A stretch of DNA of 64,000 nt from Kosmotoga olearia TBF 19.5.1 (GTDB lineage: Bacteria > Thermotogota > Thermotogae > Petrotogales > Kosmotogaceae), in the NCBI RefSeq assembly GCF_000023325.1, contig NC_012785.1, forward strand, positions 1,240,001 through 1,304,000, read 5' to 3'. Numbering within the stretch: position 1 is the stretch's first letter; every line of letters begins with the position of its first letter. The translations under genes were made by a program, and so were the position numbers. The notes below the pieces were generated by a model, which saw only the letters and a list, made by a program, of their open reading frames with translations, ran no database searches and had not been told where the DNA came from. Below are positions 36,363 to 45,668 of the stretch, one piece after another.

Positions 36363-37570
36363 AGAAACTTGTTAGTTTTCTGATGGTTCTAGCACTGACA
36401 GTTAGTGTACTGGCTGTTGTGAACATTAGAATCAGTGGCTGGCCGGGCAATCCCATTGAAGAAAGTGTTATAAAGTCAATAGTGGAAGAATTCAACAGAA
36501 CGCACCCGGATATTCATGTTGAATGGGCTCCCATTCCCGGTGATTTCAGGCAAATGCTCATTACGCAATTCTCCGCGGGAACGGCACCGGATATTTTTTA
36601 CGTTGATACATTCTGGTTTGAAGAATTAGCCAGACAGAATATGCTACTGCCTTTAGACCTTTACATTAAGAAAGATAAGTTTGACATCGACGATTTCTAT
36701 CCATCATTGGTGAATGCTTTTACCTACAAGGGGAGGATTTATGGTATTCCCAAAGATTTCTCCACACTGGCTCTTTACTATAATAAGGAAATATTCGACA
36801 AATACGGTGTGGAATATCCGACAAGTGACGACACATGGTTTGATTTCCTTGACAAAGCACTTCAGCTTAAAAGAAAGGGTATGAAGATTCCTCTTGTTTT
36901 GGCACCCGACTTTAACAGGATAATTCCCTTCATTGTTGCAGCAAATGGACGTATAGTTACTAAAGACCTCAATACTGGACTCGCTGAACCGAATTCAAAG
37001 TTTGCCCTTCAGTTTTACTTCGATCTTGTTAACAAGTACAAGGTAGCTCAGGAACCAGCTAATCTTGGTGCTGGATGGATAGGCGAAGCTTTTGGTAAAG
37101 AAGCGGTTGCGATGGCTATGACCGGTCCGTGGACACTGGGCTATATCAGGGGTCAGTATCCGAATGTCGTAGCTAAAATAGGAATCGTTGAACTTCCGCA
37201 CCTTATCAAAAAGGCCACAATGGTTTACACAGTTTCCTGGTCTATAAACAGGAATACGAAAAACAAGAGAGCAGCGTGGGAAGTTGTAAAATTTCTTACA
37301 AAGGAAGGACAGAAGATGTTCGTAGAAGGAGCAGGGGTTCTCGCTTCCAGAAAGTCTATTGCTGCTCAGGATACAGACCCGATAAAAGAAGCTTTCTATG
37401 CTGGCGCAAAATATGCGATTCCATGGAGGGTTCCAACACCGAGCGGGATATTCAGCAAAGCCAACGACCAGATAAACAGCAAGCTTAAAGATCTTTTCTA
37501 TGAAAGAATAACTCTTGATGAAGCACTTAACGAGATTATTGAAAATTATATGAGCTGGGTTTCTGAGTAA
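36359..37570 (+). CDS. Sugar ABC transporter substrate-binding protein (alpha-glucan operon)
   Basis: 403 residues. Signal peptide of ~20 residues, then VNIRISGWPGNPIEESVIKS, a CUT1 binding-protein start. ATG 36359 overlaps the upstream stop (ATGA) and has AGGGGAGGG upstream; longer in-frame starts lie inside the preceding gene. Extracytoplasmic receptor, ligand probably an alpha-glucoside from the two glycosidases in the operon. Confidence 0.93.
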   Translation: MKKLVSFLMVLALTVSVLAVVNIRISGWPGNPIEESVIKSIVEEFNRTHPDIHVEWAPIPGDFRQMLITQFSAGTAPDIFYVDTFWFEELARQNMLLPLDLYIKKDKFDIDDFYPSLVNAFTYKGRIYGIPKDFSTLALYYNKEIFDKYGVEYPTSDDTWFDFLDKALQLKRKGMKIPLVLAPDFNRIIPFIVAANGRIVTKDLNTGLAEPNSKFALQFYFDLVNKYKVAQEPANLGAGWIGEAFGKEAVAMAMTGPWTLGYIRGQYPNVVAKIGIVELPHLIKKATMVYTVSWSINRNTKNKRAAWEVVKFLTKEGQKMFVEGAGVLASRKSIAAQDTDPIKEAFYAGAKYAIPWRVPTPSGIFSKANDQINSKLKDLFYERITLDEALNEIIENYMSWVSE

Positions 37571-37572
37571 TT

Positions 37573-37604
37573 ACAGGGCCGCGGTAAACCCGCGGCCTGT
37601 TTTT
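37573..37604 (+). promoter_or_regulatory. Intercistronic terminator-like hairpin
   Basis: Stem GCCGCGG / CCGCGGC with a TAAAC loop region, extended by ACAGG / CCTGT and followed by TTTTT. It lies 3 bases after the binding-protein stop and 12 before the next start, so it probably attenuates permease expression. Confidence 0.75.
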
Positions 37605-37615
37605 GGGGTGATAGC

Positions 37616-38782
37616 GTGAATCTGAGCTCTAAAACCAGAGAAGCCATCGTCGGTTATATATTTATTTCCCCGATTATCCTGACAATTCTTATTTTTACCA
37701 TATATCCTGTTTTTGCTGGGCTTTATTACAGCTTCACAAACTATCAGCCAACTGAAGTACAGAAGTTCAAAATGCGCTTCATCCCTGAAGAGGCAATGAT
37801 GTTTCATACTGGTGTTTTTCCGGATGAAGAAAACGTGGCATATGAAGACATCGCAGCGATTTTTGATCCGGTAAGTTTTGTGCTATATGATGTAGGTGTG
37901 AATCTCAACGACAAGCAAGTAGAAGCCGTTAAGAAATACTTGGACAGCGAAAGACTTATCAAAGATTTCCTTGCTGGAAATTTGAAAGAGGAAATGTCTG
38001 TTGCAGACTTTATGAAAAAATACATGAAATCAGAAAGCAATCTGTTTAAGAGATACATCCCGGATTTTATTGGTCTGACAAATTTTAAGAAAATGATAAA
38101 AGATCAATATTTTTGGATATCCCTTAAGAATGCATTTGTTTATTCTATCATCGTGGTTCCTGTTCAAACATTGCTAGCTATATTGCTTGCGGTGGCTGCG
38201 AACATGAATATCAGAGGCAGGGGATTTTTCAAAGCTGTTTTTTTCATTCCTTCTATTTCCTCTTCGGCCGCGATATCTATGATTTTCTGGCTCATATATT
38301 CAAAACCCGGCGTTTTGAACAGATTTCTTTCTTATTTCGGAATGCAGCCGATTGATTGGCTTAACAACCCGAACACAGCTTTGGGAGCGATTATGGTCAT
38401 GAACATCTGGACAACAGCAGGATACTTTATGGTCACATTTCTTGCAGGACTGCAGGGAATCCCGAAGACAATTTATGAAGCGGCTGAAATAGACGGAGCG
38501 AAGTTTTGGACAAGATTTTGGAAAATTACCTTTCCCCTCCTTCGCCCCCAAATTCTCTTCGTTTCTATTATGGGAATTATAGGCTGCATGCAAGTCTTCG
38601 ACCAGATTTACTTTTTGATAAAGAACATGAGAAACATCACCGTATCTTACTACATATATAAAAACGCCTTTGAATACCACAACATGGGTTATGCATCAGC
38701 GATAGCTATGGTACTTTTTCTTATAATATTGGTTATAACTTCTATACAGAGAAAACTTGTCAAAGAGGAAGCGTTTTTTTGA
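37616..38782 (+). CDS. Sugar ABC transporter permease, MalF type, with enlarged periplasmic loop
   Basis: 388 residues, about 90 more than the usual CUT1 permease. The excess is a hydrophilic segment after the first membrane helix (~45-145) before FIGLTNFKKMIKDQYFW, where the usual permease core resumes. EAA loop EAAEIDGAKFWTRFWKITFP near residue 280. GTG start with GGGGTG upstream. E. coli MalF has a comparable periplasmic P2 loop; whether this one also contacts the binding protein is inference. Confidence 0.9.
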   Translation: MNLSSKTREAIVGYIFISPIILTILIFTIYPVFAGLYYSFTNYQPTEVQKFKMRFIPEEAMMFHTGVFPDEENVAYEDIAAIFDPVSFVLYDVGVNLNDKQVEAVKKYLDSERLIKDFLAGNLKEEMSVADFMKKYMKSESNLFKRYIPDFIGLTNFKKMIKDQYFWISLKNAFVYSIIVVPVQTLLAILLAVAANMNIRGRGFFKAVFFIPSISSSAAISMIFWLIYSKPGVLNRFLSYFGMQPIDWLNNPNTALGAIMVMNIWTTAGYFMVTFLAGLQGIPKTIYEAAEIDGAKFWTRFWKITFPLLRPQILFVSIMGIIGCMQVFDQIYFLIKNMRNITVSYYIYKNAFEYHNMGYASAIAMVLFLIILVITSIQRKLVKEEAFF

Positions 38783-38801
38783 TGAAGGAGAGAGCACTCA
38801 C

Positions 38802-39689
38802 ATGAGAAAAAAATGGAGGATAGGTCTTACAATTTCATACATAATTTTGATAGCGTATGCTGCTGTTTCCCTTTTTCCCTTTATTTGGTCTGCACTGGTA
38901 TCTATAACTCCGATGAAATACACTGATGAAAACGGGATAGAACGCGGGTTTGACATAATGAAATGGCCCCCGGATATCAACTTTTTCGAATGGCCAGTGA
39001 AAGTGTTCGGAGCACCGGGGACACTGGCTAACTACTTGCAAATTTTCAAAATAACTCCCTATGCCAGATGGATACTTAACACTATCATATATGCGGTACT
39101 GGTGACCGTAGGGCATTTACTTTTTGATACCCTTGGAGGTTATGCTTTTGCGAGACTGAGGTTTCCGCTTAAAAATTTCTGGTTCACTATGTTTCTCGCC
39201 ACGCTCATGATCCCGGGGCACGTTACGATGATTCCAAACTACAATCTCATGGTGAAGTTTGGCTTTGTGAACACTTATTACGGGCTTTTCATACCGAAAC
39301 TAACGGGGGTTTTCGGTCTGTTCCTTATGCGCCAGTTCTTTTTGAGTATCCCGAGAGAATTAGAAGAAGCTGCAAAAATGGATGGGGCATCGATATTTAG
39401 AACGTATATAAAAATAATCCTTCCTATTTCGAAACCGGCTATCGCTGCCCTTGCTATCTATACTTTCGTTGGAACGTGGAATGATTTTCTATGGCCCCTT
39501 CTTATGACCTCTGACAAAAACATGTATACGTTAACTGTCGGGCTTGACTTCTATAGAACGAGTTATTATACTTTCTGGCAGTATATGATGGCTGCTTCTA
39601 TATTGATGACTATTCCAATGATTATAATCTTCCTGAGTTTCCAAAAATATTTCGTCGAGAGCAGTGTTTCGACAGGCTTAAAGGGTTGA
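38802..39689 (+). CDS. Sugar ABC transporter permease, MalG type
   Basis: 295 residues. First membrane helix at ~10-30, EAA loop ELEEAAKMDGASIFRTYIKI near residue 195. ATG 38802 has GAAGGAGAG upstream; an earlier in-frame start at 38757 would overlap the MalF gene. Partner of the permease above. Confidence 0.93.
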   Translation: MRKKWRIGLTISYIILIAYAAVSLFPFIWSALVSITPMKYTDENGIERGFDIMKWPPDINFFEWPVKVFGAPGTLANYLQIFKITPYARWILNTIIYAVLVTVGHLLFDTLGGYAFARLRFPLKNFWFTMFLATLMIPGHVTMIPNYNLMVKFGFVNTYYGLFIPKLTGVFGLFLMRQFFLSIPRELEEAAKMDGASIFRTYIKIILPISKPAIAALAIYTFVGTWNDFLWPLLMTSDKNMYTLTVGLDFYRTSYYTFWQYMMAASILMTIPMIIIFLSFQKYFVESSVSTGLKG

Positions 39690-39693
39690 TTCC

Positions 39694-41292
39694 ATGGAAG
39701 ATCTTTACCTTTATGAGAGTGGAAGAAGAGTTTATTATTTTGGGCGCTCCAATGGTGACAACGAAGGTGTCGGCTGGCATGTGAAAGGGAAAATGGGCGG
39801 ATTATGGTTTGAAGATGTGAGGATTCTTTCCTCTGTGAAACTTCTCCGCGGGGAGAAAAACCTTATTCCCGATAAATTCATCAACAACCTTTATTACAAA
39901 ACACTTAATTACGGAAAAACAAAGCTGAACTTCGTTGCCCATCCAACCGATTATTTCTTTGCTATATATCTCGAAAATCTCGAACCGGAAGATGAGTTGG
40001 TTTTATATCTTGATCAAACCCCGCTCTGGCTAGAAAACGAAATATATTCTAAAGAGCTGAAAGTTTATAAAAAACCACCAAAAACGATCATTTTTAGACC
40101 ATTAAAGCATAACAGGAATATATCTATTACCGTTGATAACGCCTTTGTCCATGTCGATAATGGCAAAGTTTTTTTCCGCTCAAAAATGGGATCGCTTTTA
40201 TGTTTGATTTCGATGAATTCTAGAAACGAAATGGATTTCACTTCAATTGTAGAAACCAAGCAGGATTATTACAGCAAATATCTTTCCGAAGGTGACAATG
40301 ATGATCTGAAATTCTGGGCTCAGTTGAATGCGCTGGAGCTTTACTTTGAAAGGGAATCAGGCAAAGGTTATGTGGCAGGTCTTCCAGAATTTCCCTGGTG
40401 GTTCGGGATAGATACCGTTTATACAGCTCTTGGGTTGCTAAAAACGCCTCAACTCCCTCTAGTCAAGTCTTCGATAAACAACCTGGCGTATTACGGCAAT
40501 GGAATTGTACCCCACGAGGTTACAACTGCTGGCAGAATTTATGCGAAAGGTAGAATGAACGAGGTAGTTTCCTTCGCTTATTTGGCCTTGAGATATGTGC
40601 TTGAGACTGGAGAAATGGATTTTCTCGAACTTATTGATAAAGCAGTAGAAATCTTAATACCCGCTCTAGACAGAAATGGTTATCCCATTGGCGAAGGGAT
40701 CATCGAGATACCAGGAACTGAAAAATCGGCTTTACTTGATGTGGCCTGCTGGTTTTACAAGCTTTTAGATGAATTAAAGCGAGAGAGTCTCATAAATTCG
40801 CTGAAACAAGGGAAAGAACTTACTGCAATTTTTGAAAAGATAGAAAGGAACTTCTTTGGTGTGTGGAGAAACGGCAAAAATTTATTCTACGACGCAATTA
40901 AAGGAGCTAAAAAACATTTTGCTGGACATTTTATTCAGATATATCCTCTCGCGATGGGCTTAGTTCCCTATCAAGAGGGAAAGAAAGTCCTTGAGATGAT
41001 GAAAAAGGTGGGTTTTTTTAATGAAATAGGCATGATACATTCTCTTCCGCTTGAAAAATACGATGCGGGAAACTACGGAGGTCAGGACAAAAACTCCATA
41101 GTTTGGAGTCTTCCTACGTTATTAGCGTTGAAGGCAGCCAAAAAATATGCAGACATGGAATTAATGGACATATTGATAAAATCTATCAAGAAATCCTTAC
41201 ATTTGGGAACACGTGGTGCGCTTCCAGAAATACTTCCTAACGGTGGTTGCACCGTACAAGCCTGGAATGCTTATCTATTAGACATTTTTTAA
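39694..41292 (+). CDS. Six-hairpin glycosidase-like protein (GH15/GH63-related)
   Basis: 532 residues, cytoplasmic. A beta-rich N-terminal third and an (alpha/alpha)6-type C-terminal part with PEFPWWFGIDTVYTALGLL (~228-246), VPHEVTTAGRIYAKGRMNEV and YDAGNYGGQDKNSIVWSLPT. The pattern resembles the debranching enzyme earlier in the operon, so both likely act on alpha-glucans, perhaps glucoamylase- or debranching-like; the specific bond is unknown. Last gene of the operon, 4 bases after MalG. Confidence 0.75.
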   Translation: MEDLYLYESGRRVYYFGRSNGDNEGVGWHVKGKMGGLWFEDVRILSSVKLLRGEKNLIPDKFINNLYYKTLNYGKTKLNFVAHPTDYFFAIYLENLEPEDELVLYLDQTPLWLENEIYSKELKVYKKPPKTIIFRPLKHNRNISITVDNAFVHVDNGKVFFRSKMGSLLCLISMNSRNEMDFTSIVETKQDYYSKYLSEGDNDDLKFWAQLNALELYFERESGKGYVAGLPEFPWWFGIDTVYTALGLLKTPQLPLVKSSINNLAYYGNGIVPHEVTTAGRIYAKGRMNEVVSFAYLALRYVLETGEMDFLELIDKAVEILIPALDRNGYPIGEGIIEIPGTEKSALLDVACWFYKLLDELKRESLINSLKQGKELTAIFEKIERNFFGVWRNGKNLFYDAIKGAKKHFAGHFIQIYPLAMGLVPYQEGKKVLEMMKKVGFFNEIGMIHSLPLEKYDAGNYGGQDKNSIVWSLPTLLALKAAKKYADMELMDILIKSIKKSLHLGTRGALPEILPNGGCTVQAWNAYLLDIF

Positions 41293-41983
41293 TCGAATGA
41301 ACGAGGGGCAAAGAGCGAGATCCAACTCCTGAATTTCGTCTAAGAATTTAGGTGCCAGTTGATAGTTGTTAGTTCCGATGCTGGGAATCAGCTTCGTGGT
41401 TGACGCTTGGATTGCCTCCAGCAATGCTGCTCCTTCTCGCTTCGCTCAAGAAGTGCTTTTCGATTCCATTGGAAGAAGTGAATTTTGTTTCGCCAAAGAA
41501 ATTGTTGAAGAATTTCCGCTTCTGCACCAAAGGTACATTCACCTCGTTGATGCAATCAACCTCACTTCTATAGCGAAACCATACTCGCTTCATTTGCGTT
41601 AGCAAATCTCACTTCAGTCAACTCTGTTGGCTCTCCAGTCTCCAACATCCAATCTCGTTCTTTTGTTCTTACTGCCTCTGCAAGCGTCGCTCCATCAGCT
41701 GACAGCGTTGCAAGCCTCCTGGACGTAGTCCAGCACTTCCGCCATAAGCACGTATCATCGACGAAGTCGATCGAAACAACTGCGAAGCAGTTCGTGACAA
41801 CTCTGAAAGAGTTCGGGTCAATCCCGAAGGGATTCGTATCCGCCGCAAAGCTGCCCTCTTGCTTTTTGATCTTTACGCACAACCTACAACCGACAACCCA
41901 CAACGGTGTTTATCACTGCGAAGCAGCACTTTCGCCTTCTAGGTTCTCGGCCTCTCGACTCTCGAGCACCGGGTCTCGGATCT
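41293..41983 (+). repeat. Mosaic mini-hairpin element E
   Basis: Fills the gap between two convergent genes. Order: a weak gene-remnant-like stretch (41390-41600), ATTTGC-GTTA-GCAAAT, module CTCCAACATCCAATCTCG (41637), module GCTCCATCAGCTGACAGCG (41688), hairpin CTGGAC-GTA-GTCCAG (41719-41733), a clean 21-nt array (41757-41855), then a CTCGG-rich pyrimidine tail that ends exactly at the stop codon of the DUF401 gene (41984). Confidence 0.9.
41757..41855 (+). repeat. Five-unit 21-nt mini-hairpin array (in element E)
   Basis: Five 15-nt units at 41757, 41778, 41799, 41820 and 41841, each spaced by 6 nt: stems ATCGAC, AACTGC, AACTCT, AATCCC and CGCCGC. Loops are GAA except the last, which is AAA with an imperfect stem. 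Spacers: CGAAAC, CGTGAC, CGGGTC, CGTATC. Confidence 0.95.
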
Positions 41984-43156
41984 CTAAAGTATCAAATACA
42001 TAACAATCCCCACAATTGTAGCTGAAGAGAGTGGGATGGCTATTCGTTTCACCATGGAAGTGTAACTGATAGAAAAGTACTGTGAAGTGAGGGCAACGCA
42101 GAGATGTACTGGAGATATAAGAACACCGGCTACGGCAAATGTATATGCAAGTATGGATGTGGAGAATAGGACATTTTCTGGGACAAGACTTACAAGCAGC
42201 GGAAAACTCAAACCCACAGCAGCCTGGGTGACGCCTGTCATAAGCCCCATAATGAACGGCAGTACAATGATAACGAGTATAACGGGAACGTTCCATGAAA
42301 GGAGCTCCTGGCTCATGTTTTCAGGAATTCCAGACATTTCCACAAAAGCTTTGAAGAAGAATACAGCAGCAATCAAAAGAAATGTCTTCCATTTTAGCGA
42401 ACGTTTCAGAATTTCAAGTTTGTTCCTTTTGGTTAGCAAATACACAACAGAAACGATCATGACAACTAACCAACCCGGCTGGTTCAGAATAACCATAACT
42501 ATAACAACCATTATGGGCCACGTTGAAAGCAAAAGTTCCTTTAATGCTTCCGGAGAAAGTTTTATTTTCGGATATTTTCTTACCATGAGAATATATCCAA
42601 CGAAAATAGCAGCCAAGCCAGCCGGTAACATCCCCACGACCATTGCCCTTAAAGAAACCTTTGCCATTCCTGCCACAATTACTATTGCTGGATAAAGCGG
42701 CCAGAAATATTCCATTGAATGTCTAAACCAGTAGTTGGTAACCATCGCGTCTTCGGCGGTGATGGAAGAATCACTTTCAGACATTTCTTTTACCATAGGA
42801 GCAGAGAACATAGCTCCTCCCGGCATGGGAAGCAAGCCTATCATAGCTGGAATAAGAGAAATTGCTACCCTTGGTGTGGGAAATATTTTACCAATCGCTG
42901 AAATGAACCGGGCTGCATCACCGCTTTTGTTCAGCGTTTCACCGAGAAGATATATGGAAAAGATAGTCATCATAACCTTCCAGAAATTCCAAACGGTGAA
43001 TTCCCTTGAAAATGCCTGAAAGTATAACAAAGGCGGTGTCAGCAAAACAGCGCTAATTGCGATAATAGCAATAAAAAGCGAAAGGGTAAGATCTTTTAAG
43101 TATCTAAGAGATATAATCATTGCGAAAATACCGATAAACACCGCTAAAGTTGTCAT
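41984..43156 (-). CDS. DUF401 family membrane protein
   Basis: 390 residues, about ten membrane segments; LLPMPGGAMFSAPMV and the GVTQAAVGLSFPLL / ALTSQYF segments are typical of DUF401, related to Na+/H+- or organic-anion-transporter folds. ATG 43156 is supported by GGAGGG; the longer open frame to 43183 lacks a site. Transport substrate unknown. The stop codon abuts element E. Confidence 0.85.
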   Translation of the reverse strand: MTTLAVFIGIFAMIISLRYLKDLTLSLFIAIIAISAVLLTPPLLYFQAFSREFTVWNFWKVMMTIFSIYLLGETLNKSGDAARFISAIGKIFPTPRVAISLIPAMIGLLPMPGGAMFSAPMVKEMSESDSSITAEDAMVTNYWFRHSMEYFWPLYPAIVIVAGMAKVSLRAMVVGMLPAGLAAIFVGYILMVRKYPKIKLSPEALKELLLSTWPIMVVIVMVILNQPGWLVVMIVSVVYLLTKRNKLEILKRSLKWKTFLLIAAVFFFKAFVEMSGIPENMSQELLSWNVPVILVIIVLPFIMGLMTGVTQAAVGLSFPLLVSLVPENVLFSTSILAYTFAVAGVLISPVHLCVALTSQYFSISYTSMVKRIAIPLSSATIVGIVMYLIL

Positions 43157-43259
43157 AGGTACCCTCCGAAAATTAGTTTGCATATCGAATTATATAAGAA
43201 GGTAGTTTCACGAGGAATAAAGAAGTGAAAACTTCTAGAAAAGTAGGAGAATACAGTAC

Positions 43260-43800
43260 TTAAAAACGATAACCGGAACGACTTGCTATGCCAAAGGTAA
43301 GCCTGAGTACGAGACATTTTCCGCTATTTCACTGCTACACAAAAAAGGGCTCAGCATGCTGTATAAAACCCGAGAGTTGAGAACCCGAGAAGACGAGAAT
43401 ATAAAATCATTCTTGGTCGTACGTTGTGCGTTGTATGTCTCTTTTTCTAAATCCTATATCTGTTCTTTATCTAAACTCCAATCTCCAACATCCAATCTCG
43501 CTCTTTTGTTTTTTCAGCCGCAGGCGCATATCAACTGCGAAGCAGTTCTTTCACCTTCTCGGCTCTCGGATTCTCGATGATTTTTCCACCGAAGGTGCGT
43601 GTCAACTGCGCAGCAGTTCGGGTCAACTCCGTAGGAGTTCGTATCACCGGCGAAGCCGGTCGTATCAATCCCAAAGGAATTCGTACCCTCTGCAAAGCAG
43701 CTCTCGGTTCTCGGCTCTCGGATTCTCGTGTTTTTCGTCGCAAACGTCGCTCCATTAGCTGACAGCCTTGTAAGCGTCGTATTTCTTGTATCGCGTGTTG
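43260..43800 (+). repeat. Mosaic mini-hairpin element F
   Basis: Holds the GGGCTCAGCATGCTGTATAA module (43349), GAGAACCCGAGAAGACGAGA words, modules CTCCAACATCCAATCTCGCTC (43481) and CTCCATTAGCTGACAGCC (43751), hairpin CCACC-GAA-GGTG (43586-43597), the clean array at 43604-43702 and CTCGG-rich tracts on both sides. It lies between divergent genes. The remaining bases of the gap (43157-43259, 43801-43911) show nothing clear. Confidence 0.9.
43604..43702 (+). repeat. Five-unit 21-nt mini-hairpin array (in element F)
   Basis: Units at 43604, 43625, 43646, 43667 and 43688. Stem/loop: AACTGC-GCA, AACTCC-GTA, ACCGGC-GAA, AATCCC-AAA (one mismatch), CTCTGC-AAA (imperfect). Spacers CGGGTC, CGTATC, CGTATC, CGTACC. 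Confidence 0.95.
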
Positions 43801-43927
43801 ACCCTGTTTTAACAGAGAAGCGGAGGATAATTTGTAGTAAACTTATATTGCAGTATTCAAAGTGGTCAGCTGATTCAATTAATTCACTTTGCCATCTAAA
43901 ATCAGAATATAAAAGGGGGAGATCTTC

Positions 43928-44944
43928 ATTATCAAGACGGGTGAAAAGGAATTTCCAGTTCTTAGTGATATTTTGGAAAATGTAGCTTATGACAAAGAAA
44001 ATTATGTTAATAATAATCCCGCATTTTTTCTTCTCACAAACGTCGTTCAAAAGAGCAAAAAAGACGGGAATCCATACTACTCTTGCAGCGTTAGAGATTC
44101 AAAAACAGTACTTTCAGCAAACATATGGGAATGGGAAGAAGGACAGGAACCGATTTCTGGGGTAGTTGCTTTGGCAACTTATTCTTACAAAAGAAAATAT
44201 GGACTTTCTTTAAAGATCCGCAAATTGTACACACTGGAAGAACTTAACAACCATATAGACGATGCCTTTTCTATCTTCCTTCCCAGAGTAGAGAACATAG
44301 AAAATCTTAAAGATGAACTCTCTGATCTTATTCAAGGAATAGAAAATGCTTTTCTGAAAGAGCTGTTAGAAAAAACGATATCTCCTGGAGATGGAGAAAT
44401 AAAAGGCTTTTTCCTTGCACCTGCAGCAACGAAAAATCACCATGTCAAAATCGGTGGATTGCTAGAACACAGCGTAAATGTTGCGAAACTATGCAAAATT
44501 GTCGCCAGGACATTTGGTGATGATATAGATATGGATTTACTTATTGCGGGAGCCCTGCTGCATGATATAGGCAAGGTACAAACTTACGATTATAAAAGTT
44601 ATTCTTTTGAATTTACAGATGAGGGGTTACTTGAGGACCATATCGTTTTGGGGATAAAGAAACTGGCAGTGGTTATTGGCAAAATAGATGGTTTCCCGAA
44701 AGAAATCGAGCAGAATCTATTTCATATTGTGGCAAGCCACCATGGCTTGAAAGAATGGGGTTCTCCGGTCGTGCCAAGAACATTGGAAGCAATAATAATC
44801 CACAACTGCGATCGTCTTGAAGCCCAAATGGAGGCCTTTAGAGAATTGGCGAGATCTGTCCCCAAAGGAGGTTCCTGGTCCGATTATTCGGGAATACTTG
44901 GTACAAAGGTATTCGTCTATGGAAAATATGGTGAAGATACCTGA
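43928..44944 (+). CDS. YhaM-type 3'-5' exoribonuclease (OB fold plus HD domain), probable ATT start
   Basis: 338 residues if begun at ATT 43928. Seen: N-terminal OB-fold region (~25-100), then AAATKNHH and EHSVNVAKLC, the HD pair in LLHDIGKVQTYD, and IVASHHGLKEWGSP, all closely matching YhaM/CBF1 nucleases, which trim RNA or DNA with Mn2+. GGGGGAG at 43915-43921 is 6 bases before ATT; no ATG, GTG or TTG occurs in frame between the stop at 43910 and TTG 43973, which has no good Shine-Dalgarno. The TTG start (323 residues) remains the alternative. Confidence 0.85.
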   Translation: MIKTGEKEFPVLSDILENVAYDKENYVNNNPAFFLLTNVVQKSKKDGNPYYSCSVRDSKTVLSANIWEWEEGQEPISGVVALATYSYKRKYGLSLKIRKLYTLEELNNHIDDAFSIFLPRVENIENLKDELSDLIQGIENAFLKELLEKTISPGDGEIKGFFLAPAATKNHHVKIGGLLEHSVNVAKLCKIVARTFGDDIDMDLLIAGALLHDIGKVQTYDYKSYSFEFTDEGLLEDHIVLGIKKLAVVIGKIDGFPKEIEQNLFHIVASHHGLKEWGSPVVPRTLEAIIIHNCDRLEAQMEAFRELARSVPKGGSWSDYSGILGTKVFVYGKYGEDT

Positions 44945-44956
44945 TAAAAGCATTTC

Positions 44957-44990
44957 TTGGTCTTAATAAATACAATTTAATTAAGACCAA
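44957..44990 (+). promoter_or_regulatory. Inverted repeat between YhaM and next gene
   Basis: TTGGTCTTAA / TTAAGACCAA, 10-bp perfect arms around a 14-base AT-rich centre. No T-run follows, so it may be an operator or a weak terminator. Confidence 0.5.
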
Positions 44991-45005
44991 AAGCAGGTGA
45001 GGTAT

Positions 45006-45356
45006 ATGGAACAAACAAGCATGATTTTGCGTATTGCGAAAATCTGGAGTGTCATAAGCATGGGATTTATTCTGGTTTTCATGGTTGGATATGGATTAGA
45101 TCCGAACGAACCGCTTCCAACTCCAAGAGAATGGTTTGAACTTGGTTTATTCCCAATAGGTGTACTTGTTGGAATGATTCTTTCCTGGAAACATGCTGGT
45201 GCAGGGGCTCTTATTTCTATTGTGTGTCTTGTTTCATTTTACTTTGTGGAATATGCTTTTAAAGGTAGATTCCCCGGCGGTCCCTATTTCTTGATTGTGA
45301 CAGCACCAGCTTTCTTTTTTCTCGCATATTCAACAATGACTCACAAACAATCTTAG
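45006..45356 (+). CDS. Small hypothetical membrane protein, four helices
   Basis: 116 residues with about four membrane segments (~9-28, 47-63, 67-84, 92-110). ATG 45006 follows CAGGTGAGG. I do not recognise the family. Same strand as YhaM, behind an inverted repeat. Confidence 0.75.
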   Translation: MEQTSMILRIAKIWSVISMGFILVFMVGYGLDPNEPLPTPREWFELGLFPIGVLVGMILSWKHAGAGALISIVCLVSFYFVEYAFKGRFPGGPYFLIVTAPAFFFLAYSTMTHKQS

Positions 45357-45668
45357 GGACCTAAATTCGTAATCCTTCCGTTCTGCATTATTTGTGCAGC
45401 AATTCTCACCTGTCCGTGGCTGGTGGTATGAGGCCTCAATTATCAGTTGCCGGTTGGCAGTTTTCAGTCATTTTCTCATCCACGAAATAGTTCCCAGCAT
45501 CAGCGACGCAATCGCTATTATTGCCGTTTTTTGTTGACCATTGTTCTCTGTGGCTGATGGAACGCATAATCTACAACAGCTATTGATACGTTAACTTTGT
45601 GAGTGTTTAAGGCGTAGCCCTGCAGCCATTCACCCCAAGGTGCCATCTCTTGACCCTACCATTTTCTA
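45357..45668. other. Gene-free stretch with decayed repeat words
   Basis: Contains short hairpin CTGCA...TGCAG and words resembling the TTATCAGTTGCCGGTTGG tract, CAGCGACGC and GTGGCTGATGGAACGC of the mosaic elements, but no intact GNA hairpin array. No coding frame is supported. Confidence 0.5.
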
